A stretch of 64,000 nt of DNA from Bartonella fuyuanensis. GTDB taxonomy: Bacteria > Pseudomonadota > Alphaproteobacteria > Rhizobiales > Rhizobiaceae. Under the pieces are notes generated by a model that ran no database searches, had not been told where the DNA came from, and worked only from the letters and a program-made list of their open reading frames with translations. The position numbers and the translations under genes are program-made. Shown here in pieces: positions 56,848 to 64,000 of this stretch (positions are counted from its first letter, which is position 1; every line of letters begins with the position of its first letter). Location of the stretch: the NCBI RefSeq assembly GCF_014197255.1, contig NZ_JACIFE010000005.1, forward strand, positions 26,549 to 90,548, written 5' to 3'.

Positions 56848-57987
56848 TTAAATAGAATTGGTCAAACAGCGTAAAATCATATCATTACGATGCACCATAG
56901 CTGAGCGTGCTTCATAGCCAAGAATAGATTCAATTTCTTCGCTTTTATGTCCTATAATGCGTACAGCTTCATCTTTGCCATAATTTACAAGTCCACGCGC
57001 AATCTCAACCCCATTTGTATCAACAATTGCAACTGTATCCCCACGATGAAAATTTCCCTCAACAGCAATAACTCCCGCAGCTAATAATGATCTTCCTACT
57101 TCAAGGGCCTGGACTGCTCCTTGATCAATCATCAAAATACCAGATGGATCTAAATGACCAGAAATCCATGTTTTCCAAGCACTCACAGATTTCTCACCAG
57201 CCGCAAAAAAACTCTTGCGCTCACCTTTATCAATTGCCGCAAGAGGATTCATGCGCTTGCCTGAGGTAATAATCATAGCCGTTCCAGCAGCATTGGCTAT
57301 TTTTCCAGCATCAAGCTTGGTCTTCATCCCTCCCCGTGAAAACTCTGAAGCAGTAACATCTGCCATTTTTTCTATATCAGGCGTAATTGATGCAATAAAA
57401 GGAATAAATTCAGCCGTTGGATCACAATGAGGAGATTTCGTATAAAGACCATCAATATCAGATAAAAGTATTAGAAGATCTGCCCCCATCATTGTTGCTA
57501 CACGTGCAGCTAAACGATCATTATCACCATAACGAATTTCATTTGTTGCAACAGTATCATTCTCATTAATAACAGGCACTGCCCCAAAACGTAAAAGTAC
57601 ATTAATCGTCGCACGTGCATTGAGATAACGTCTTCGCTCTTCCGTATCGAATAAAGTAAGCAAAATCTGACCTGTGTTGAGCCCATGTTGTGCAAGTGTA
57701 TCACCATAGGCTTTCGCTAACTCAATTTGTCCCAAAGCAGCACACGCCTGACTCTCCTCTAATTTCAAAGCTCCTTTAGGAAGCTGTAGCAATGTCCTGC
57801 CTAAAGCAATAGCACCTGAAGATACCAATAATATCTCTACACCTTTTTTGTGCAATCCAACAACATCGCTGACTAAGCTTTTAAGCCATTTAACCCGTAA
57901 TCCTGTCTGAGGATCAACCAAAAGTGCAGATCCAATTTTGACGACAATACGTTTATAGTGTGTGAGTTTTTGCAATCCAACAACCAT
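56848..57987 (-). CDS. proB: Glutamate 5-kinase
   Basis: First step of proline synthesis, feedback inhibited by proline. The kinase domain starts [13 protein letters not shown] and has [11 protein letters not shown] and the [16 protein letters not shown] motif; a PUA domain is at about 285-375. ATG 57987 lies one base after the obgE stop and has AGGA at the right distance; earlier in-frame codons overlap obgE and are not conserved. 379 residues. Confidence 0.95.
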   Translation of the reverse strand: MVVGLQKLTHYKRIVVKIGSALLVDPQTGLRVKWLKSLVSDVVGLHKKGVEILLVSSGAIALGRTLLQLPKGALKLEESQACAALGQIELAKAYGDTLAQHGLNTGQILLTLFDTEERRRYLNARATINVLLRFGAVPVINENDTVATNEIRYGDNDRLAARVATMMGADLLILLSDIDGLYTKSPHCDPTAEFIPFIASITPDIEKMADVTASEFSRGGMKTKLDAGKIANAAGTAMIITSGKRMNPLAAIDKGERKSFFAAGEKSVSAWKTWISGHLDPSGILMIDQGAVQALEVGRSLLAAGVIAVEGNFHRGDTVAIVDTNGVEIARGLVNYGKDEAVRIIGHKSEEIESILGYEARSAMVHRNDMILRCLTNSI

Positions 57988-57988
57988 C

Positions 57989-59014
57989 TTAATGAATCCT
58001 GCTATCCCTACCGATCTCCTCTTTGCGCGACATTTCAACAATATGAGCACCAGCACGCAACACAGTTTTTAAACCTTCGCGACTAACCGCAGAAAACATC
58101 ATAACAGGTTGATCCGTTACTCTTTGCAAAGCTTCCTGTTTCATTTTACGCTCTGTGTGAGTGAGAGCATCTATCTGGCTTAAAGCTACAATTTCAGTCT
58201 TACCACTTAGATTATTTCCATAGGCTGCAAGTTCATTACGCACAATTTGATAGGCTCTTGCTACATCTTCTTCTTGAGCAGAAATCAAATGAAGGAGTAC
58301 ACGACAACGTTCTACATGTCCTAAAAAACGATCTCCAATTCCCACACCTTCATGAGCTCCTTCAATTAATCCCGGAATATCAGCCAAAACAAATTCGCGA
58401 CCATCAATACGCACAACACCAAGATGAGGATGTAGAGTGGTAAAAGGATAATCTGCAACTTTTGGTTTTGCAGCCGTCACAGAAGCTAAAAATGTTGATT
58501 TTCCAGCATTGGGTAAACCAACAATCCCCGCATCAGCTATTAACTTCAAACGAAGCCACACCGCGCGCTCTTCTCCAGCCAAACCTGGATTTGCACGACG
58601 TGGTGCCCGATTTGTAGGTGTTGTAAAATGAAGATTGCCAAAACCACCATTTCCTCCTCTTGCAAGACAATAACGTTGTCCCACTTCCGTTAAATCACAA
58701 ATTAACGTTGTATTATCTTCTTCAAAAATTTGTGTTCCAACCGGAACTTTAAGGAAGATATCATCACCCTTTTCACCAGTCATATTACGCCCCTTGCCAT
58801 GGCTCCCTGTTTTTGCTTTAAAATGCTGTTGGTAGCGATAATCAATCAACGTATTAAGCCCATCAACAGCAAGAGCCCAAACATCTCCCCCCCGTCCTCC
58901 ATTCCCTCCATCAGGTCCCCCAAATTCTATGAATTTTTCACGGCGAAATGACACTGCCCCAGAACCTCCATTACCAGAACGAATATAAACTTTAGCTTGA
59001 TCAAGAAACTTCAT
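57989..59014 (-). CDS. obgE: GTPase ObgE/CgtA
   Basis: Essential GTPase in 50S ribosome maturation and stress signalling. The glycine-rich Obg domain ([27 protein letters not shown]) precedes the G domain with GLPNAGKST and [14 protein letters not shown]. The C-terminus after the G domain is short, lacking the OCT domain of some Gram-positive proteins, as is usual here. ATG 59014 is chosen; a GTG nine bases earlier is possible. First gene of the obgE-proB-proA-nadD run. Confidence 0.95.
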   Translation of the reverse strand: MKFLDQAKVYIRSGNGGSGAVSFRREKFIEFGGPDGGNGGRGGDVWALAVDGLNTLIDYRYQQHFKAKTGSHGKGRNMTGEKGDDIFLKVPVGTQIFEEDNTTLICDLTEVGQRYCLARGGNGGFGNLHFTTPTNRAPRRANPGLAGEERAVWLRLKLIADAGIVGLPNAGKSTFLASVTAAKPKVADYPFTTLHPHLGVVRIDGREFVLADIPGLIEGAHEGVGIGDRFLGHVERCRVLLHLISAQEEDVARAYQIVRNELAAYGNNLSGKTEIVALSQIDALTHTERKMKQEALQRVTDQPVMMFSAVSREGLKTVLRAGAHIVEMSRKEEIGRDSRIH

Positions 59015-59166
59015 TGGAAGCACTCACTGAGGAATCAATCTTTCTATATTAATTTTACTATTTTTTTATCATTGATAACAAAAAACTCTAAATATCGCTG
59101 ATAGCTCTTTTAAAAAAATCATCAAATTTAAATACGGAAGTAAAGTTAAGCCTTCTTTTAAAAGTG

Positions 59167-59895
59167 CTATCTTTGTAGCGTTGTTTTTCTCTTAAATTCA
59201 AGTGCTAGAAGATAAAGCTCCACCGATTCTGATCGGCTTGCGGGTGGTTTAACATGACAGACTTTTTTAAAATGCTGTTTTAATATCGCAAGAAGAGCGT
59301 TTTCTGCCCCTCCTTGAAAAGCCTTTGCTAAAAAATGCCCCCCAGGCTTGAGAACCGAGAGAGCAAAATCAGCCGCAACTTCACATAAATAAATCGTTCT
59401 CAAATGATCCGTCTGACGATGACCTGTTGTTGGCGCTGCCAAATCAGAAAGAACTACATCCGGTTTTGTTCCTAAAGCTTCAATTAATTTCCGCGGTGCA
59501 TCTGCATGCAAAAAATCCATTTCCAACATTGCAACTCTAGGCAATGGATCAACATGCAAATAATCAATGCCAACAACATTAGGTTTTTCATCACTTGATC
59601 CCACTATACCCTCAGCGACCTGACACCATCCCCCAGGTGCTGCCCCTAGATCAATAACCTTTTGACCTTTTTTCAAAAACTTATAACGCTTATTAATTTC
59701 AATGAGTTTATAAGCCGCGCGCGAACGATAACCATCTACTTTTGATTGATGAACATAAGGATCATTCAAATGCCTCTCTAACCATCGTCGTGACGAAGCT
59801 TTAATACTTCCTGCTTTCTTTTTTACGCGCTGATATAATTCATGTGACCCTGAACCTCCATAGCCACCCGTTGGGGGTTTTGTTATTTTTTTCAT
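59167..59895 (-). CDS. rlmE: 23S rRNA 2'-O-ribose methyltransferase RlmE
   Basis: Methylates U2552 of 23S rRNA, helping 50S assembly. SAM motif [15 protein letters not shown]; the catalytic lysine/aspartate pattern includes [25 protein letters not shown] and [12 protein letters not shown]. The N-terminal basic extension is usual in alphaproteobacteria. The gene starts 30 bases after the end of the broken ppx; in relatives ppx/gppA stands just upstream, so this junction preserves the ancestral order. Confidence 0.95.
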   Translation of the reverse strand: MKKITKPPTGGYGGSGSHELYQRVKKKAGSIKASSRRWLERHLNDPYVHQSKVDGYRSRAAYKLIEINKRYKFLKKGQKVIDLGAAPGGWCQVAEGIVGSSDEKPNVVGIDYLHVDPLPRVAMLEMDFLHADAPRKLIEALGTKPDVVLSDLAAPTTGHRQTDHLRTIYLCEVAADFALSVLKPGGHFLAKAFQGGAENALLAILKQHFKKVCHVKPPASRSESVELYLLALEFKRKTTLQR

Positions 59896-59924
59896 CGTTG
59901 TTCATTGTCTCCACATTTAATTCT

Positions 59925-61004
59925 CTAACGCTTGAACTCTCTGCTTTTTCTATGCTGACACCATACACCATCGCATAAAATCAGCTCTATCAAAATTCCT
60001 TCCCTTAATCCACGATTAGAAACTCTTAAACGCTGACTTGGTCAAATTTCTCGAATAACATCTAAAATTGCACAATCAGCTAAAACTAAATCTGCTCTCG
60101 CTCGCCCAATAAAAAGATTTATGACATGCTTTTCTATATCCCATGACAATAAACGCTTTGTCATAAGAGTAATTTCTGCAGCATCCATCCAAATGCCATC
60201 CATTTTTTCTTCTATCATAACGCTCTAAATTCAGATACATCCTTGCTAAAGTCATAACCATATCAAAGGTTCCCAAAATATGAAATTTTGATCCTTGCGC
60301 TAACTCTTCTAATTTATGACAATCTGAAAATTTACTTAACAATCCTCACACATAACTTTTCATTTTTTCAAAATCGTCTAAACTAATATCACCCTCTCCA
60401 AAACGCTCAGCAAACATAACAACACCAACAGGAAGAGAATTCCAAGTAGTAATTTGCCCTGCTAAACAAAAAAAACGCTTTTGAGGAACATCAAGGAGCA
60501 CAATTTCTAATGATCTTCCCTCAATATCAAAAAATACAATTGCCTGAGTATTTGATTCAACAAGTGCACTGCATCCTGTAACAGCAAAACGAACCTCTGT
60601 TTGTCGATCAATAATTTCTAATTCAAGACTCGTTTCATCTAAAACATGCTGAATAAAATGTCTACCATTTTCTACTGAACAGCACGCTTCCGTTGTAATC
60701 AAGCGATAACGCTTAATATGCCTTTGTTTTAGCTTTAAATGACAAATCTTTAATGCTTCAATCGCACAATCCCTTGTGTCTTATCTTAAGAAAACCATTA
60801 TTTATTAAACCTTCTCCCAATCGTATAATATGAGAAAAAGCATCAACAACACAAAAATACCCAAGTTTACTAGGAAATGAGATAAGAAGACGAAAAATTA
60901 TTCGTTCCCAAATCGAGCTCCACATAAAGAGGTGGAGATTTTATTTGAGAGAACCGTCGAAGAAAAGGTGTTTGGCGTTTTTTTATTTTTTGAACATCTA
61001 TCAT
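59925..61004 (-). pseudogene. ppx: Exopolyphosphatase/guanosine pentaphosphate phosphatase (Ppx/GppA), broken
   Basis: A nearly full-length Ppx/GppA is recoverable by changing frame. From ATG 61004: SPPLYVELDLGTNNFRLLIS and VVDAFSHIIRLGEGL; a frame change near 60780; then RYRLITTEACCSVENG and LEIIDRQTEVRFAVTGC; an in-frame TGA at 60346-60348; further FHILGTFDMVMTLA and LNLERYDRR; a frame change near 60215; DAAEITLMTKRLLSWDIEKH; and a second TGA at 60042-60044, in place of a conserved tryptophan, before PSQRLRVSNRGLREG. Two frameshifts plus two nonsense codons rule out function. Loss would affect polyphosphate or (p)ppGpp turnover. Confidence 0.88.
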
Positions 61005-62054
61005 TGTTTGACTATGAAATTCTAAAACTGCCTCCGATTGAATTAAAACCTGTCTCTGTTTACAATATCTTCTTTTTGTTTTCTCTTTACATCAAGAAGG
61101 ATAGAATATATCTTTGTTCGTGACAGTGCAGAATGGTTATTTTTATTTCCCATACTGATCATACAAATATTTTGCTTTTGTACCGTATGATTCTTTCTGC
61201 TTTGACTCTTTTGAACCATAATTTAATGGAGTCATTTCTTTTATTTCTTAAATGTTTCCTCCAATAAAATAAACGTGAAGATTCTTCTGCTCATCCCTAA
61301 ATAAAGCAATAATGTGACATCAAACAATACAAGAAACCATTCTCCCTTTTCTTACCATCGAAACTTTCGACGCTAGTATCATTCAGATTTTGTATAATTT
61401 TTTGTAAGTTTGCATCAATTATAAAGGATACTTCTACTTTAGAAAACCAGCGTTATCATATTCTTTGCTAACGCTTAAGGCTGCAACAACCTATACATTG
61501 ATATATTTTATAAAACAAGAAATTCTTTTTTCAACCGCATTCTCCAGACACAAGCCTTATTTATTATATATAACAAAATGGCTTTGATTATGCTAGAATA
61601 AAAGCTTTATGGGCCTAGAAAACGCAATTACGGTAGCCGTTATGTTGTGAATACAAAAAACAACTGCCGTTCACAGGGTTCTCTAGAACTATAAATCCAC
61701 TTGTTATTATATCATTTCAATTGAAAAATATGAATGCTTAATTAAACCGTTCTAAAAATTCATATGAAACTCTAAAAAAGAGCTTAGCCTGCACCTTATG
61801 TAAGCAAATCATATTTTTATTTATTTAAAACTGAGTACTTCTAATCACTTTTTATCGCTAACAACTTAAGATTTATAAAAAACTCTAATCTAATTTTCTA
61901 TTAGATAAAGCACTTATGGTGATTGTAACTTCATAAAATTACCATTTTTTGAACAAATCACCTCTCTACCTTGTTTGACCCTAATAATTTACATTCAAAA
62001 ATATAACAAAGCGATTTATGAAAAATAACTCTTGCTAAAACTCTGGATGAATTT
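61005..62054. other. Long gap without genes, one structured element
   Basis: About 1.05 kb, AT-rich. Next to the ppx pseudogene, the minus strand near 61040-61250 encodes basic residues that may be the decayed N-terminal tail of ppx. The hairpin at 61615-61686 is listed separately. I saw nothing else. Confidence 0.4.
61589..61690 (+). ncRNA. Candidate structured RNA (nested hairpin)
   Basis: Less AT-rich than its surroundings. Pairings nest: 61615-61623 with 61678-61686 (one mismatch), 61631-61635 with 61665-61669 (one G-T), and 61644-61648 with 61660-61664, leaving an A-rich loop. An extended -10-like element (TATGCTAGAAT, ending about 61599) lies about 15 bases upstream of the first arm. 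No matching protein or known RNA is recognised and no terminator follows. Confidence 0.3.
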
Positions 62055-62651
62055 CTAAGGATGAAAAGAATTAAGTGCTGCGTTTAACCCTTTAAATGGC
62101 ACAGTAAAAGAAAATACCTTTCCCTCTTTAAGTTTATAGGAAATACGTACTGTATTGTCCTGCTCTATTTGTTTAGTAAGAACCGGCCCTACAGGTGATT
62201 GCGCCAAACAAACCGTTTCATTACACTGCGTATAATGAATAAGAACAGGTTTTTTTACACCTTTCACAAACATTTGCACTGGAACATTTATATCAGAATT
62301 TGGCAATGTTCGAAAAAGCATCACTGCTTGACCATTTGTCGTAGAAACAAGAGACCAACTAAAAATAGTATTTCCCTCTTGATCATGAACAGTCTGTGTC
62401 ACATTACATATACCTTGCTTAAGCTTAAGATTTTGTTTTTCATCACAAATTAAAGTCCAGTCATAAAACTGCATAATAATTCGACGTATTTCACCTGGTT
62501 CGCCTTTAGGTATAGATAAATGAGGTGGATGAACTGTATAAATATTATTACTCTCATTAGCAAAGCTTTCACCCTTGCCTATTAAGGCAAGGATAAACAG
62601 CACTAACATACCTCTATTTTTTATAATAATAATCATTTTTTCTATTATCAT
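62055..62651 (-). CDS. Second IalB-family exported protein
   Basis: Predicted exported protein of the IalB family. From ATG 62651, which shares ATGA with the stop of the adhesin gene; GAGG is five bases upstream. Hydrophobic signal at about 12-32 (MLVLFILALIGKG) cleaved near SFANE. The mature part shows YDWTLICDE, KQGICNVTQTV, SWSLVSTTNGQAV and YTQCNETVCLAQSPVGPV, the cysteine layout of the family, but is clearly diverged from the copy at 50047-50607. About 198 residues. Overlap implies cotranslation with the adhesin, so a role in surface attachment or adhesin handling is a reasonable guess. Confidence 0.78.
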   Translation of the reverse strand: MIIEKMIIIIKNRGMLVLFILALIGKGESFANESNNIYTVHPPHLSIPKGEPGEIRRIIMQFYDWTLICDEKQNLKLKQGICNVTQTVHDQEGNTIFSWSLVSTTNGQAVMLFRTLPNSDINVPVQMFVKGVKKPVLIHYTQCNETVCLAQSPVGPVLTKQIEQDNTVRISYKLKEGKVFSFTVPFKGLNAALNSFHP

Positions 62652-64000
62652 TTCAACCTCAGAGTAATCCCAGCTCCTACACCCCAATGGCCTCCAGCAC
62701 TTGTAATAGATACATTCGAGCGAATATTTCCATCTTCAGAAGTATAACCAGCTCCAACAGCAAAAGCAGATTGATTGCGCCACATACCACTACCAAATGA
62801 GACACTTAAAGATCCTGGTATATCATAATAACGTAAGTTAGAAACAGCCAAGCCAATAGCAGCCGCTTGTCTTGCCTCCTTGCGAACATCCTCAATGGCA
62901 TAATTTAACGTCTCAAACCTCATATCTGTATATGCTTTAGACTCACTAACGCCGTCGTTGATTATATCATTGATTTGCTCATCCACATACTTCTTCGCAT
63001 CATCAAGTACTATCTTCATCTGCTGATCCATATAATCATGTAATTGACCTCCAGTAACCGCTTCTTTCGAACCACTTTCAACCCGACCTTCCGCTAAATT
63101 GTCTATCAATACCGGATCACTTTCATTACCACCAACCAGCGTAATCTTATTCGTCTTCTTGCCATCATCATTCTTATCATAGTTAACAGCACCGCTCGTA
63201 ACAGCACTTTCAACATCCTTAACATGTTGATCTAGGCTTTCTACACGCTGTTCAACCGCAGTTACTTTCCGGTTCGTTTCCCAAAGCTGGCCTCCATTCA
63301 CAACATCTTTCGAACCTTCTGATATTTCACCATCCGCTACATGCGTAATCTTACTATCTGCTCCATTATGACGACCATCATAGCCTCCTAAATCAGCATT
63401 CCAATGCAAACCGTTCGACGAAACACTCTCAGCTACATTATTAAGACGATCGTTGATACCTGACAAACTTCCATTAACGCCTTCAAATGCTCCTGCTACA
63501 TTATCATAAATCTTACTGTCAGCAGAACTCCCATCGCTCTTGAACTGTGTTATTTGGAATTGAGGAGCTGTCCATTGACCTCCCTGATAGCTCGCTCCAC
63601 CGCCTAAATAACTCGCTAACGTTTGACTCAACTGATACAACTGATTACCCGTGATCGCTTCCGTCGAACCAGACGAAATATCTCCATCAACAAGATGACT
63701 GAGCTTGCTATTATGCTTATCTGGCCCTTTTCCATGAAGGGCTACAAATGCTTCATCCGCTTCACTCCACAACAGCGCATTCTGCTCAATATCGTCCGAA
63801 AGCTCATGATGAAGCTTCGTGAAAGATCGATTCACACCAGCAAAAGCTGCGGCTACATTATCATAACTCGTCTCCTCAAAACTTCCATCCTCTTTAAAGC
63901 TCAATACCTTAAAGCTTGGAGCTATCCACTGACCATTCTCATAACCAGCCCCACCACCAAAATAACTCGCTAACGTGGTATTCATCAAATAAAGCTGACT
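62648..64000 (-). CDS. Trimeric autotransporter adhesin, C-terminal part (BadA/Vomp type), cut by window
   Basis: The frame is open to the window edge, so start, head and most of the stalk lie outside. Visible are stalk and neck segments (GSTEAITGNQLYQL, GSKDVVNGGQLWETNRKV, GSKEAVTGGQLHDYM), a coiled coil (VEQRVESLDQHVKDVESAV), a second coil before the anchor, and the 4-strand YadA anchor in the last 75 residues (EARQAAAIGLAVSNLRYY ... VGAGITLRLK). A 118-residue repeat is present in the upper part. Such adhesins bind matrix proteins and host cells. An internal ATG at 63988 is not a start. Confidence 0.93.
   Translation of the reverse strand, partial: SQLYLMNTTLASYFGGGAGYENGQWIAPSFKVLSFKEDGSFEETSYDNVAAAFAGVNRSFTKLHHELSDDIEQNALLWSEADEAFVALHGKGPDKHNSKLSHLVDGDISSGSTEAITGNQLYQLSQTLASYLGGGASYQGGQWTAPQFQITQFKSDGSSADSKIYDNVAGAFEGVNGSLSGINDRLNNVAESVSSNGLHWNADLGGYDGRHNGADSKITHVADGEISEGSKDVVNGGQLWETNRKVTAVEQRVESLDQHVKDVESAVTSGAVNYDKNDDGKKTNKITLVGGNESDPVLIDNLAEGRVESGSKEAVTGGQLHDYMDQQMKIVLDDAKKYVDEQINDIINDGVSESKAYTDMRFETLNYAIEDVRKEARQAAAIGLAVSNLRYYDIPGSLSVSFGSGMWRNQSAFAVGAGYTSEDGNIRSNVSITSAGGHWGVGAGITLRLK
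63607..63960 (-). repeat. One 354-bp (118-residue) repeat unit of the adhesin stalk
   Basis: The same boundary sequence (AATAACTCGCTAACG) occurs at 63607 and at 63961. The protein blocks LASYFGGGAGYENGQW and LASYLGGGASYQGGQW, with matching IYDNVA/SYDNVA and FEGVN/FAGVN further on, show a diverged tandem copy that continues past the edge. Confidence 0.75.

Overview
The window looks like a chromosomal segment of a Bartonella species (Alphaproteobacteria, Hyphomicrobiales). The evidence is the AT-rich sequence, housekeeping genes in a rhizobial order (obgE-proB-proA-nadD-rsfS-rlmH-envC-ctpA-rppH; secA next to a PpiC isomerase, argJ and mutT; guaA/rsmB/guaB), an Omp10-type lipoprotein, an ialA/ialB-like pair and a BadA/Vomp-type trimeric autotransporter at the right edge. 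Species was not assigned. I saw no rRNA, tRNA, CRISPR array or intact mobile element.

Layout. 1-3.3 kb: end of coaA, an M17 aminopeptidase and an NlpC/P60 peptidase. 3.3-4.8 kb: a decayed gap with an integrase remnant. 4.8-13.3 kb: mutT, argJ and a PpiC foldase (minus strand); secA, a Fur/Mur regulator, prfA and prmC (plus strand). 13.3-17.1 kb: the class Ib ribonucleotide reductase operon nrdHIEF. 17.7-20.3 kb: a three-gene zinc-type ABC importer behind a large operator-like dyad. 21-26.9 kb: glycerol-3-phosphate uptake genes ugpBAEC and ugpQ. 27-34 kb: guaA, rsmB, a 48-residue basic small protein gene, guaB and a phospholipase D family protein. 34.3-38.6 kb: a degenerate sigma-54-type regulator, an Omp10-like lipoprotein, kdsD and galU. 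38.8-45.4 kb: a lytic transglycosylase, a DUF459 protein, an M3 peptidase and mgtE. 45.4-46.6 kb: a second decayed gap with a related integrase remnant. 46.6-49.4 kb: typA, ppa, a DUF167 gene and a frameshifted yggT. 50-59.9 kb: one long minus-strand block from rlmE and obgE through to ialB. 59.9-61.0 kb: a ppx/gppA pseudogene. 61-62 kb: an empty gap with one candidate structured RNA. 62-64 kb: a second IalB-like gene overlapping the 3' end of the adhesin gene.

How it works together. The core genes cover DNA precursor synthesis, GMP and proline synthesis, translation and ribosome maturation, Sec export and wall remodelling. The accessory genes fit a host-restricted bacterium: scavenging of zinc and glycerol-3-phosphate, surface lipoprotein and LPS-precursor genes, invasion-associated proteins and a stalked adhesin. 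Reductive decay is visible directly in two frame-disrupted genes (yggT, ppx), two integrase fossils, a regulator that has lost its ATPase and sigma-54-contact motifs, and several long gaps without genes.

No clearly new multi-gene system was found. The best leads are the adhesin/IalB-like overlap, the degenerate regulator, the 20-bp dyad upstream of the zinc importer, the 48-residue gene with its own leader hairpin and terminator, and a nested hairpin at 61615-61686.
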